Below, piece after piece: positions 16,908 through 25,814 of a stretch of 64,000 nt of DNA (position 1 is its first letter; every line of letters begins with the position of its first letter). Below the pieces are notes generated by a model, which saw only the letters and a list, made by a program, of their open reading frames with translations, was not told the origin of the DNA and made no database searches. Origin of the DNA: Promineifilum sp019695075 (GTDB lineage: Bacteria > Chloroflexota > Anaerolineae > Promineifilales > Promineifilaceae); assembly GCA_026129185.1 (NCBI GenBank), contig JAHCIO010000013.1, positions 1 to 64,000 on the forward strand, given 5' to 3'. Both the position numbers and the translations under genes were made by a program.

Positions 16908-18494
16908 CTAGAGGATCGGCTCGCGCAGGGTTTCCGGGCGGGCAGCAGTGGAGCGGGCCAGTGCCCCGGATGACAATGGATCGAAGCCGGCCGGCCAGCG
17001 CGTCTGGCTGTCGTAGCGCGCCCCGGTCAGGTTCGTGTCCTGCAAATTCGTCTCGCGCAGGTCGGCGCCGACGAGGTTCGACTCGCGCAGGTCGGTGTGG
17101 CGCAAATTGGCGCGCCGCAGGTCAGCGCCGCCCAGGTCGGCTAGCCAGAGCTTGGCCGCGCGCAGGTCAGCGCCGTTGAGGTTGGCCTCGCGCAGGTTCG
17201 CCCCGGCCAGGTCGGCCCGGCTCAGGTCGCGCTGCATCGCTCCCTGATTGACGATCTCCCACACCAGCCGCCACTTGGGGTCGATCTGCGTCAACTCGGT
17301 GACAACCGTGTTGCGCAGGTCGGCCCAGCTCATCTTGGCCCGGCTGAAGTCGGCCTTGCTGAGGTCGGCGCCGTTGAGATTGACGCCGCTGAGATTGGCC
17401 TCGCGAGCATCGGCAGCCACGAGCGTGGTGCGGCTGAGGTTCGCGCCACTGAGATTGGCCCCGCTCAGGTCGGCGTTGGTCAGGTCGGCGCGGGAGAGGT
17501 TGGCCTTGGTCAGACTGGCCCGGCTGAGGTCGGCGCGGCCGAGGTCGGCCTCGGACAGGTCGATCTCGCGCAGGTCGCGGCCGGCCGCGCCGCGGTTGAC
17601 GATCTCCCACGTCAGACGCCACTTGGGGTCGAGTTGGGTTTGGTCGTCGATGCGGGCCTTGGCCAGGCGGGCGCGGCGCAGATCGGCGCGGGTCAGGCGG
17701 GCGGCGGAGAGGTCGGTTTCCCACAGGCGGGCGGCGCGCAAGTCCGCGCCCCACAGGTCGGCGTCGCGCAAGTCAGCCCGGCTCAGGTCGCGACCGGCCG
17801 CACCGTGGTTGACGATCTCCCAGGCGGTGCGCCACTTCTGGTCAATGTGGGTGGCCTCGTCGAGGATCATGCCCGCCAGGTCGGCCTGGTTGAGGTCCGC
17901 GCCGGTCAGGTCGGCCCCGTTCAGCGCGGCGTGGTTGAGGTCCGCGCCGGTCAGGTCGGCCCCGGCCAGGTTCGCGCCAACGAGAGCGGCGCGCTTGAGG
18001 TCGGCTCCGGCCAGCGTGGCCCCGCGCAGGTCTGCCCCGCTGAGGTCGGCCTCCTGCAAGTTGGCCCCCTTCAGGTTGGCGTCGCGCAGGTCCGCGCCGG
18101 AGAGATCGAAGCCGCGCAGGACAGCCTTGCGCAGGTTCGCGCCGCGGGCGTTCTTGTCTGCTGCCAGCCGCTCGCGCAGGGCGATCACGTCCGGGCCGGG
18201 GCCGTTCTCGCTGACGACGGGCGCGGCGGGCACGATCACCGGCGCTTCGGGCGGACGCTGGCTCAGCAACGTCGTCAATGCATCCCGCTGCTGCTCCTGC
18301 TGTTCCTGCAAAGAGATCTTCAGGGTACGGACCTGCTCTTCGTAGAGGTCCTTCTGGGCCTTGAGCTGGCTGTCAAGCTGGCGCTGCGTAGAACGCCGCA
18401 GGGCCGAAGCGATGACGGCCGCTACAATGCCCGCCACGAGCAGGGCGATTAGACCGCCGATCGCGGTGAACAGGATTGCCTGGCCTGGATTCAT
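16908..18494 (-). CDS. Membrane-anchored pentapeptide-repeat protein
   Basis: 528 aa. One N-terminal transmembrane helix (about 8-32) and a coiled coil with Gln-rich segment (35-75) lead to a long right-handed beta-helix of A(D/N)LxX repeats from about residue 120. The helix is broken by three near-identical modules: HIDQKWRTAWEIVNHGA, QLDPKWRLTWEIVNRGA and QIDPKWRLVWEIVNQGA, each followed by RDLS/RDLR. These split the repeats into blocks and look like internal duplication. Such proteins are scaffolds or mimics of DNA form; the membrane anchor argues for a scaffold. The start follows GGAGACG. The reverse strand is also open because of the repeats, but is not coding. Confidence 0.88.
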   Translation of the reverse strand: MNPGQAILFTAIGGLIALLVAGIVAAVIASALRRSTQRQLDSQLKAQKDLYEEQVRTLKISLQEQQEQQRDALTTLLSQRPPEAPVIVPAAPVVSENGPGPDVIALRERLAADKNARGANLRKAVLRGFDLSGADLRDANLKGANLQEADLSGADLRGATLAGADLKRAALVGANLAGADLTGADLNHAALNGADLTGADLNQADLAGMILDEATHIDQKWRTAWEIVNHGAAGRDLSRADLRDADLWGADLRAARLWETDLSAARLTRADLRRARLAKARIDDQTQLDPKWRLTWEIVNRGAAGRDLREIDLSEADLGRADLSRASLTKANLSRADLTNADLSGANLSGANLSRTTLVAADAREANLSGVNLNGADLSKADFSRAKMSWADLRNTVVTELTQIDPKWRLVWEIVNQGAMQRDLSRADLAGANLREANLNGADLRAAKLWLADLGGADLRRANLRHTDLRESNLVGADLRETNLQDTNLTGARYDSQTRWPAGFDPLSSGALARSTAARPETLREPIL

Positions 18495-18668
18495 GGCTAT
18501 TACGTCTCCAATCGGTGTCGAGCAACAGGGCGCTCACGAATCTATCAGCCCATTCTAACACCGAACGGCCAGCGGCGGGACTATTCGATTGTTGAAATTA
18601 CGGCCTTGTCACGCACTCTTTGCCATTCTTTCACGGCCCCGGGCACCGGCAAGACCCATCGCTGCATG

Positions 18669-18878
18669 TCAGTTCCCGTGAAAGTGCATAAACGGCTTCT
18701 GGCGTTCGCAGGGGTGGTCGTCATCGACATGACGCCAGTAGTAGCTGTTGCCACTATTGGCCATGAGACGCCGCACACGCAAAATGACCACGCCCCCACA
18801 CTTGGGGCAAATGGCCTGAACAGGCGCACCCGGTGATGCTGCCACGATGCTGCCGCAAGACGATACTGCTGTCTTCAT
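18669..18878 (-). CDS. Small zinc-binding-type protein
   Basis: 69 aa. A CPKCGGVVILRVRR block (Cys24 and Cys27) followed by YYWRHVDDDHPC suggests a small metal-binding fold (Cys2 plus His/Cys). The start at MKTAVSS is preceded by GGAG at good spacing. The family is not recognised. Codon use is less G+C-rich than in the neighbours. An overlapping plus-strand frame (18606-18836) has no ribosome-binding site and lacks such a pattern. The 174 nt between it and the pentapeptide gene hold only a TAGAAT-like box (18552-18557), probably that gene's -10. Confidence 0.55.
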   Translation of the reverse strand: MKTAVSSCGSIVAASPGAPVQAICPKCGGVVILRVRRLMANSGNSYYWRHVDDDHPCERQKPFMHFHGN

Positions 18879-19137
18879 CGGCTTTCTCCATGCTTCCCGG
18901 TCGGGAAAGGCGCGACGATAACTCGCCTAGTATCGACCCCCTACCCAACGGACTGGCCGAATGCTGTAGCGAGGCGACATTACGCCGTTTCCCAATATGT
19001 ATGTAGTTGTGGTACTTCTCTTGGAAAACCAAGTAATTGGTACTATAACATACTTCGCTGGGCTTGGCAATAGGTTTCTCAGAGAGGAAACGTCTGCGTC
19101 GGGCTATTGGCCGTGGGCTGCCATTTTCACGCCGATG

Positions 19138-19168
19138 TTGTGGCTTTTTTGGCGCGAGTGGCTACAAT
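19138..19168 (+). promoter_or_regulatory. Candidate promoter of the zinc-ribbon/ATPase cluster
   Basis: TTGTGG and TACAAT are separated by 19 bp, about 80 nt before the GTG start at 19249. The long spacer makes it weak. The rest of the 370-nt gap (18879-19248) shows no gene; it is markedly A+T-richer than the coding sequence around it. Confidence 0.35.
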
Positions 19169-19248
19169 GCGTTTATAGGAGTTTAGTGTGCGCCCGTCAT
19201 GGGCGTCGATCGAGGGCCTGGCTGCAAATCCACCAGGAGGTGTCTATC

Positions 19249-20067
19249 GTGGCCCGACGATATTATCTGCCGCTTCTCGTGCTCGCCGTTCTCACGGCAT
19301 TCCTGGCCGCCTGTTCCGGCACCATCGACCAGACCATCACCTTCCGCGCTGACGAAGCGTGGGACACCACCGCCTCGCTCGCTTTCCCCGCCGAAATAGC
19401 TCCCCTGCTGGGCGACCAGCTCGACCAGGAGCTTGGCGCGATCGCGCAGCAGATAGAAAGCGGCGGCGGCGACATGCGCTGGGAGCGCTCGGACGCCGAT
19501 GGCGCGCTGACCTACGACATCGAGGCCAGCGGCCAGGGCTACGACATCCTGCGCAGCATCAGCTTCAGCGATATGAGCGTGAGCGTCACCGAGGTGGACG
19601 GCGAGCGCCAACTCACCTTCACCGCCACGCCGCCGCTGGACGCCGCCGCCAGCACCCTGACCGTCGTCGGCGGTGAAATCCTCTCCAGCAACGGTGAAAT
19701 CATCAGCGGCGACACGGTGCGCTGGGTCAATTCGCCGGTAACCATGCAGGCCGTGCTAACCGAGCGCGGTGGGGCCGGGTCGTTGCCGCTGTTGCCCATT
19801 CTCGGCGGCGTGGCGCTCATCGTTGGCGGCGGGTTGCTGGCGTTGCTCCTACTGCGACGGCGCGCCGCGCCCCGCCCGGCGACCTTGTCCGGCTATGCGC
19901 CACCGGCCGCGCCACCATATCAGCAGCCGCCGGCCGGCGTCGTCGGCGACAAGGCCATCGTCGCCCCCGGCGCGGCCCCGGCGGCTCGCTTCTGCGTCCA
20001 TTGCGGCGCGAACCTGCGGCCGGCGGCCAAGTTCTGCGCCACCTGTGGCCAGGCCCAGCCAGACTAG
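19249..20067 (+). CDS. LppM-like lipoprotein with transmembrane helix and zinc ribbon
   Basis: 272 aa. Lipoprotein signal ending in lipobox LAAC (MARRYYLPLLVLAVLTAFLA then AC). The extracytoplasmic domain (25-170) ends GGEILSSNGEIISGDTVRWV, like the LppM family. A transmembrane helix follows (about 178-203), then a Pro-rich cytoplasmic linker and a C-terminal zinc ribbon, FCVHCGANL and FCATCGQ. The GTG start is chosen for its AGGAGG site; the frame extends upstream without coding features. The zinc ribbon faces inward and the folded domain outward. First gene of the cluster; 33 nt separate it from the next. Confidence 0.8.
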   Translation: MARRYYLPLLVLAVLTAFLAACSGTIDQTITFRADEAWDTTASLAFPAEIAPLLGDQLDQELGAIAQQIESGGGDMRWERSDADGALTYDIEASGQGYDILRSISFSDMSVSVTEVDGERQLTFTATPPLDAAASTLTVVGGEILSSNGEIISGDTVRWVNSPVTMQAVLTERGGAGSLPLLPILGGVALIVGGGLLALLLLRRRAAPRPATLSGYAPPAAPPYQQPPAGVVGDKAIVAPGAAPAARFCVHCGANLRPAAKFCATCGQAQPD

Positions 20068-20100
20068 ACGCGCCGCCGCCACCACAAGGAGAGCCACGCC

Positions 20101-21000
20101 ATGCAATGTCCCAACTGCCATCGCGATAATCGCAACGACTCCCGCTTTTGCCAGTACTGCGGCGCGGCCCTGCCGGCGCCGGCCCGGTCGCCAGGCGCGC
20201 CTCAACAGCCGCCGCGCGCGGCCGGCCCGGCGCTGGCCCCGCCGCCCAACCAGGCCATCGGCCAGTTGGGCACGGGCGGCACGGCCGCGGGCAACATCTG
20301 GACGCCTTTCGCCGGCTACGGCACGCGCGGCCGGCACGTCTCCTGGCTGCTCGATAATCTCGGTTCGCGCGCCGGCGACCTCCACGCCGCCGTCACCGAA
20401 CGGTTCCAGCAACGCGCCGTGCCCAACGCCGACATGGCCTGGCATGAGCTGACCGCTCAGGGCCTCATCGTCGAGCGCCGGCCGTTCTACTTCGTCCGCC
20501 GCGGCATCACCACCGTCGCCCTCTACATCGCCCAATTCGGCCGCGACCTCTACATCTCCCAGGTGACCTACGTCAAAAGCCCCATCAGCAACCTGCGCGT
20601 CATCGTCCTGGCACTGATGATCCTCTTCCAGCTCTTCTTCATGTTTGGCTTCACCAACGCTATCGCCGGCACGGTTGACGGCGGTGGCCTGTTCGGCTTG
20701 CCGTCTGTCGACTTCGGTGGGCTGGCCTTCTTCCTCTGTCTGGTTGGCCCGCTGGGCACGCTCAACGCGCTGGCGCTGTTGCTCGGCACGCTCTACAGCA
20801 TCTACAAGTTCTTCACCGAGAAGGACTTCCTGGCTATCCTGCGCCGCCGCCCCAACGAGTTCCAGCAGGACGACACCATCGCTCTGGAGAAGGCCGTCGA
20901 GGAGACCGTGCGGCAGGCGCTGGACAAGATCGGCATCGCCGTCAACCTGATGCCGCCGGCCGACGCAACCACGTTCGGCTCGCGGACACGCCTCATCTAG
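20101..21000 (+). CDS. Zinc-ribbon membrane protein
   Basis: 299 aa. N-terminal zinc ribbon (CPNCHRDN, FCQYCGAAL, residues 3-22), a Pro/Ala linker, then a soluble segment (75-160) with GRHVSWLLDNLGSRAGDLHA and ERFQQRAVPNADMAWHELTA that could be a winged helix-like fold. Two or three membrane segments follow, at about 162-184 and 208-242. The C-terminal charged tail (about 250-299) contains FTEKDFLAILRRRPNEFQQD. No named family. It ends 8 nt before the ATPase gene, so the two are probably made together. Confidence 0.75.
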   Translation: MQCPNCHRDNRNDSRFCQYCGAALPAPARSPGAPQQPPRAAGPALAPPPNQAIGQLGTGGTAAGNIWTPFAGYGTRGRHVSWLLDNLGSRAGDLHAAVTERFQQRAVPNADMAWHELTAQGLIVERRPFYFVRRGITTVALYIAQFGRDLYISQVTYVKSPISNLRVIVLALMILFQLFFMFGFTNAIAGTVDGGGLFGLPSVDFGGLAFFLCLVGPLGTLNALALLLGTLYSIYKFFTEKDFLAILRRRPNEFQQDDTIALEKAVEETVRQALDKIGIAVNLMPPADATTFGSRTRLI

Positions 21001-21008
21001 CCCACGCC

Positions 21009-23729
21009 ATGTCCCTGCCGAGCGTTCTGCCCACGATTCAGGTGTTGCCCGCCGCGCCGGGCGGGGCCGCGGGCGCGCCGGAGACGGCCCTGTTCGGCTA
21101 TCGTCTGCCCTACCTGCCGGACTTCCTGGCCGACAACACCCTGCTGGCCGAGCGGCCGGCCGAGCGCATGGCCGAAGCGCTGGGGCGGATGGCTCGCTTT
21201 GTCGTCGGGCTGCGCAAATACCACGGCAGCGCCTACGCCCTGCGCTACATCGCCCGCCCGGAGCGCGGACGCATCGATGTTTTCCTGCTGGGCCGCCTGT
21301 TGGCCCCGGCCGGCCAATCCCGCCCAATGGCCGCCCAGGCCGCCCGCGACCTGGCCATCCACCTGTCCACCTTTGGCTTGCCGGCCGAAGCCCTGACGGC
21401 CGACGCCCCGCCCGGCCTGAGCCTGCGCGATGCGCTCTTCCCCTTCGACCCGCCGCCCGTCGTCGTCGAGCTGCGCCAGGCCGAGGCCGTCGTGCCAATG
21501 CTGACCGTCGGCAAGGATGCCTACGTCATCCACCCCTACCGCGCCCCGCAAGGGGCCTTCCTGGAGCCGTTCGAGAGTCTCTTGCGCCAGCCACAGCCCA
21601 CCGCGGTCAGCATCTATCTGGAGCCGACCGACCTGACCGCCGACGAGCGGCAGCGGCTGGCCGAAGCCGCCCACCTGGCCGAGACGGTCGCCGACTTGCA
21701 GCGCCGCCCGCAGTCCGAGATGTCCGTCCAACGCCTGCGCGACCCCGGCGCGGAGCTTGTCGGCCGCATCTACAACGCCTACCTGAAGTCACTCGACGAG
21801 GCCTTCTTGCTCGTCGTCCAGGTGGCCGGGCCAGACGCCAACACCGCCTGGACAGTTGCCCGCGGGCTGGGCGCGGCCATCACCGTGCCGCCGGAGGTCG
21901 CCAACGGCCGCGACGGCGACGAGCGCCGCCTACCCAGCGCTGCTGAGGTCGTCGCCCCACGCACAGAGGAGCAGAGGGCGGCCGCGCGCCGCGCCTTTTC
22001 GACCCTCGTCTATCGCCCCTGGGCGCCAACGCAAGCCACGGAGGGCAAGGAACGGCTGCCCTACCTTGTCGGCGCGGAGGGGGCCGCGGCGGCCTTCCGC
22101 TTCCCCATCAGCGTGCGCGGCGGCGTGCCCGGCATCGCCGTGCGCCAGTCGCCGCCCGACTTCGAGACCGGCCCGCGCCAGGACCGCGCCGCGGCCGACG
22201 AACTCCACCTGGGTACACTGCGACGCGGCGGCGCGGTCACGGTCAAGCTGAAGGCCCTGACCCGCCACGGTCTTGTCACCGGCTTTACCGGCTCCGGCAA
22301 GACCAACACTGTCCTCTACCTCCTCGACCAACTCTGGCGCAACCATCACATGCCCTTCCTGGTCATCGAATCGGCCAAGAAAGAGTACCGCGCCCTGCTG
22401 CGCCAGCCGGGCCTGGGGGAGCTACTCATCTTCACCCTGGGCGACGAACGCACCGTGCCCTTCCGTCTCAATCCGTTTGAACTGCTCGATGGCGTGCGCC
22501 TGGAAGCCCACATCGGCCGCCTGCGCACCTGCTTCGACGCCGCCCTGCCCCAGTTCGGCATCCTGCCGTCGATCATCTCCGAGAGCCTGCAACGCATCTA
22601 CACCGACAAGGGCTGGAGCTTCACCGACGCGGGCGGCGAGAAAAACCTGCCCTTCCCGACGATGCGCGACATGTTCCGCACCGCCGTGGAGGTATCGGAA
22701 TCGCGCGGCTACGCCGGCGAGACCTACCACAACATCCGCGCCGCCGTGGGCGGGCGCATCGGCGAACTGCTGCGCGGCAGCAATGGCCGCATGTTCAACA
22801 CCCAGCGCTCCTACCCGCTGGACGAACTCATGCGCCGGCCGGTCATCCTGGAACTGAACGATCTGCGCGCCGAGGACAAGGCGCTGACGATGATGTTCCT
22901 GCTGATGTTGGTGCGCGAATACCGCGAGTTGCACCCGGCGGCGACGCTGCAACACGTCACCGTCATCGAAGAAGCCCACAACGTCATGGGCAACGTCAAG
23001 GCCACCGGCCCATCGGAGGTCGCCGCCGACACTAAGGGGCAAGCGGTGCAGGCTTTCGCCGACCTGCTGACCGAGGTGCGCGCCTATGGCGAGGGCATCC
23101 TCATCTCTGACCAAAGCCCGGAGAAGCTGCTGCCCGACGCCCTACGTAACACCAACCTGCAAATCGCCCACCAGTTGCGCGACGCCAAAGACCGCGAGGC
23201 CATCGCTCGCGCGCTGATCATGGACGATGCTCAGCGCGACTATCTAGGCAAACTGCGCGTCGGCGAGGCAGCCGTCTTTCTGACCGGCATGGAGAAGGCC
23301 ACCTTCATGCAGGTGCCGCCCTACAAGGACGACGCCGGCTTCGACCAGCCGGCGACCGACGCGGCCGTGGCTGCGCACATGGCCGGCTTCCTGGCCGCGC
23401 ACCGGACGGCCCACCTGCCCTTCGACGGCTGCCGGTTCTGCGGCAGCCCGTGCCGCTTTGTGGACATCATCGAGCCGCAGACGCGCCACCCGGAGATTCA
23501 CGAACGCTTCCGCGCCGCCCTGCTGCGCTTCGACGACCAGCCGGAGCCGGCGGCGTGGGCCGAGAATTGGGCCGCCGTGGCCGGCGTCTGCGCCGAGGCC
23601 GCCCGCGCCGCCGGCGAGCGCCACCCCGACGCCGCCTACTGCTACCTGGCCCACGAGATCGACTTTGCCTTCACCGAGCATATGCGTCGCGCCTTCATCG
23701 GCGCATATGAGACTCTGAATGTTGCCTGA
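21009..23729 (+). CDS. HerA/VirB4-like (DUF87) ATPase
   Basis: 906 aa, cytoplasmic. The N-terminal 400 residues form a VirB4-like region of unclear detail. The motor starts near 415: Walker A GFTGSGKTN (425-433), LVIESAKKEYRALLR, Walker B VTVIEEAH (650-657), and sensor-like ISDQSPEKLLPDALRNTNLQ, all typical of the HerA-FtsK superfamily that pumps DNA or protein. A Cys cluster CRFCGSPC (808-815) near the C-terminus may bind zinc. It lies between zinc-ribbon genes and two genes before an HNH-nuclease-like gene. Roles could be protein secretion, DNA translocation or defence; no NurA-like nuclease, which partners true HerA, is present. Confidence 0.88.
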   Translation: MSLPSVLPTIQVLPAAPGGAAGAPETALFGYRLPYLPDFLADNTLLAERPAERMAEALGRMARFVVGLRKYHGSAYALRYIARPERGRIDVFLLGRLLAPAGQSRPMAAQAARDLAIHLSTFGLPAEALTADAPPGLSLRDALFPFDPPPVVVELRQAEAVVPMLTVGKDAYVIHPYRAPQGAFLEPFESLLRQPQPTAVSIYLEPTDLTADERQRLAEAAHLAETVADLQRRPQSEMSVQRLRDPGAELVGRIYNAYLKSLDEAFLLVVQVAGPDANTAWTVARGLGAAITVPPEVANGRDGDERRLPSAAEVVAPRTEEQRAAARRAFSTLVYRPWAPTQATEGKERLPYLVGAEGAAAAFRFPISVRGGVPGIAVRQSPPDFETGPRQDRAAADELHLGTLRRGGAVTVKLKALTRHGLVTGFTGSGKTNTVLYLLDQLWRNHHMPFLVIESAKKEYRALLRQPGLGELLIFTLGDERTVPFRLNPFELLDGVRLEAHIGRLRTCFDAALPQFGILPSIISESLQRIYTDKGWSFTDAGGEKNLPFPTMRDMFRTAVEVSESRGYAGETYHNIRAAVGGRIGELLRGSNGRMFNTQRSYPLDELMRRPVILELNDLRAEDKALTMMFLLMLVREYRELHPAATLQHVTVIEEAHNVMGNVKATGPSEVAADTKGQAVQAFADLLTEVRAYGEGILISDQSPEKLLPDALRNTNLQIAHQLRDAKDREAIARALIMDDAQRDYLGKLRVGEAAVFLTGMEKATFMQVPPYKDDAGFDQPATDAAVAAHMAGFLAAHRTAHLPFDGCRFCGSPCRFVDIIEPQTRHPEIHERFRAALLRFDDQPEPAAWAENWAAVAGVCAEAARAAGERHPDAAYCYLAHEIDFAFTEHMRRAFIGAYETLNVA

Positions 23730-23759
23730 GATCAGTGATGCATTAAGGAGAGTGAACCG

Positions 23760-24380
23760 ATGGCTATGGTAACGTGTCCCAATTGCGGCCACCCGAACGC
23801 TGATATGGCCAAATTCTGCGCCAAGTGCGGCAACAAGCTGACGCCCGCGGAGACGCTGGTCATGGGCGCCGTCGATGACAGCGCGCCGCTGCCGCCGACC
23901 CGGCCGCCGGTTATTAGCGCCAAGGAGCAGGCGGCCTTCAACGCGCCGCCGACCGCCGGGCCGGGCGCTATGCCGCCGCCCCGGCCCGCGCCCGCGCCCC
24001 CACCGGCCTACACACCGCCAAGCTACACGCCGCCGGCCTACACGCCACCGCCGGCCGTTGTGCCGCCCCTGGCCGGCGGGCCGGCCGCCGCGCCTGCGCC
24101 TGCCGGCGGCCATCGCTTCGTGGCCATGCGCACCATTGCCGGCCTGGCCAACATCCTCGCCATCGTGTCGGCGGTGTTGGGCTTCCTGGGCGGGCTGATT
24201 ACCGGCTGGCAGGCCATCGGCGGCCCACTGGGTATTCTGGGGGGGCTGGTTGTAGGCGCCATCGCCGGCGCGCTGGGCTGGATCTACTGGCGGCTTCTGG
24301 GCGAAGCCATCTGGGTCATTCTAGATATCGAGGCCAACACCCGGCGGGCGGCGGTGGCGTTGGAAGAGCAGAAACGCTAA
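23760..24380 (+). CDS. Zinc-ribbon membrane protein, DUF4282-like
   Basis: 206 aa. N-terminal zinc ribbon (CPNCGHPN, FCAKCGNKL, 6-28), then about 80 residues rich in Pro with YTPP repeats. Two membrane helices lie at about 125-175 (LANILAIVSAVLGFLGGLIT and ILGGLVVGAIAGALGWIY). The end, LLGEAIWVILDIEANTRRA, is the pattern closing DUF4282-type domains. The start has GGAGAG before it. It lies 30 nt after the ATPase gene and is likely co-transcribed. Structural or anchoring role inferred from architecture only. Confidence 0.75.
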   Translation: MAMVTCPNCGHPNADMAKFCAKCGNKLTPAETLVMGAVDDSAPLPPTRPPVISAKEQAAFNAPPTAGPGAMPPPRPAPAPPPAYTPPSYTPPAYTPPPAVVPPLAGGPAAAPAPAGGHRFVAMRTIAGLANILAIVSAVLGFLGGLITGWQAIGGPLGILGGLVVGAIAGALGWIYWRLLGEAIWVILDIEANTRRAAVALEEQKR

Positions 24381-24394
24381 GGTAAGAATCCGCT

Positions 24395-25045
24395 ATGAAG
24401 GACACCAACACGCCGCGCGATGTCAGTGAGTCGCCGCCACCGCCCAAATTGGGGCCGGCCGGACGCGCCAGTATAGCCGGTGACCTCACGGCGCCGAAGA
24501 CCAACGCGGCCCGGATTGGCGAGAGCCCGCCGGCCGGCGATGTCCCACTCCCTACCGCGGCTGCATCCACCGACGCCAAGTCTCCCCCGGCCCGCGAGCC
24601 AACGATGACGCGCGATAGCGACCAACCCCTTTCGCCTGAACGAAAAGAGGAGCTACGCCACCTGACGCCCAGCGCGAAAATCCGCGAAACGGTCAACGAC
24701 GTGCCAGAGTCACAGAAGGTCGATCCGGTCTACGGCTACAAGGTCGATCGCTTTGAGGCCGATCATATCGTCCCCTACAACTCCGTTGTTGCCATGAAGG
24801 GCTTTAGTCAGCTCGACCACACCAATCAGGAGGCCGTGGTCAACTACCCGGCCAATTTCATGGGCCTCGACCGGCGCACCAATGCCTCGAAGGGCGATAA
24901 ATCCTGGGCCGAGTGGCCGGGCCACCCCACGTATGGCCCCGTACCGGCGGAGCTCCGCGCGCAGATGATCGCCCGCGAACAAACGTTGCGCCCCGAATTG
25001 CAGGGCGAGATCGATAAACGCCTGGCGACCCAGGCCGGAAACTAA
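24395..25045 (+). CDS. HNH-nuclease-like protein, possible effector
   Basis: 216 aa. The first 70 residues are disordered (Pro/Ser/Ala-rich). The C-terminal domain holds FEADHIVPY (D123, H124), VVNYPANF (N150, N154) and NASKGDKSWAEWPGH (163-177). An Asp-His, then Asn, then Asn-x-SKGD order is that of HNH/endonuclease-VII-like toxin domains. It has no signal peptide, so any export would need a dedicated system. The next gene may encode its immunity protein, as is usual in polymorphic toxin pairs. Nuclease fold is fairly likely; a toxin role is inference from the layout. Confidence 0.7.
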   Translation: MKDTNTPRDVSESPPPPKLGPAGRASIAGDLTAPKTNAARIGESPPAGDVPLPTAAASTDAKSPPAREPTMTRDSDQPLSPERKEELRHLTPSAKIRETVNDVPESQKVDPVYGYKVDRFEADHIVPYNSVVAMKGFSQLDHTNQEAVVNYPANFMGLDRRTNASKGDKSWAEWPGHPTYGPVPAELRAQMIAREQTLRPELQGEIDKRLATQAGN

Positions 25046-25061
25046 GGGACGGAGCGGATCC

Positions 25062-25775
25062 ATGCAACCACTTGATAGAAACACTGTCCTGGCGTCGTTA
25101 CGCAACCGGAGTAACCCTCGCCTGGTGTTGCGGCCAGAGGACACGCCCGTGCCGGAGCACATCCCCGCCGACTGGTGGCCGCTGCTGTCGCTGCGCGGCG
25201 TCGATCACGTTGCGCTGGCTCAGCTTTGGGGCGCGTTAACCGACACCCTGCCGCAGACGTGGCAGCAATTGACTCGCACGCTACGCGGGTTGGCCGTTCT
25301 GCTAGAAGACGGCTACCCGCCGGCTCTGCTCTACCTCACCGTCGGCGACGGCCGGCTCTACCATCATCGTGGCCAACCGCCCGTCGCCGCTGGCCACGCT
25401 CCGGCGCGACTAGCGGAAGCGTGGTCTGCTTGGCCGGCCGAAGCACGCGCGCTCTACGAACTGCACAACGGCTGGTCGGCACTCTTCTCGCTCTCAATGG
25501 GCCACCTGCCCGTGGCCAAGATCGACATGGCCTACGACGTCGCCGGCGACATCGTCGCTGACCCCGGCGCGCTGCCACTCGACCTGCGACGCACGGCGCT
25601 CGTCTACGCCAATGGCGCGGGCAGCTACCTCTGCCTTGAAACGCTGGCCAATACCCCCGCCCGAGCCTTTGTCTGGACGGCCAGCCACCCCGACGCCATC
25701 GGCCTTCAGGCTGGCTTTGCCGCCCTCTACGATGCCTGGACAGCCATTCACTTTGAGGAGATGGACAACGCCTAG
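25062..25775 (+). CDS. Possible SUKH/SMI1-like immunity protein
   Basis: 237 aa, soluble, starting 16 nt after the HNH gene. The pattern ALYELHNGWSALFSLSMGH, a mixed middle, then GAGSYLCLETL and FAALYDAWTAIHF is reminiscent of SUKH-superfamily proteins, which neutralise nuclease toxins (Asn-Gly-Trp near the N-terminal helix, Gly-x-Gly-x-x-x-Cys-Leu strand, terminal helix). The match is by eye and could be wrong; the family is otherwise unknown. GGGACGGAG serves as ribosome-binding site. The most probable role is protection from the product of the preceding gene. Confidence 0.5.
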   Translation: MQPLDRNTVLASLRNRSNPRLVLRPEDTPVPEHIPADWWPLLSLRGVDHVALAQLWGALTDTLPQTWQQLTRTLRGLAVLLEDGYPPALLYLTVGDGRLYHHRGQPPVAAGHAPARLAEAWSAWPAEARALYELHNGWSALFSLSMGHLPVAKIDMAYDVAGDIVADPGALPLDLRRTALVYANGAGSYLCLETLANTPARAFVWTASHPDAIGLQAGFAALYDAWTAIHFEEMDNA

Positions 25776-25814
25776 CCCTGACGCTTTCCAAACGATTCGG
25801 AATAGGAGAACGCG

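Noticed and set aside
19849..21498. A 549-codon frame on the minus strand
   Set aside because: Antisense to three well-supported zinc-ribbon/ATPase genes; no motif, no ribosome-binding site.
24395..25045. Homing endonuclease or restriction enzyme role for the HNH-like gene
   Set aside because: No methyltransferase, intron or intein is near, and the disordered N-terminus followed by a partner gene fits an effector better; not excluded.
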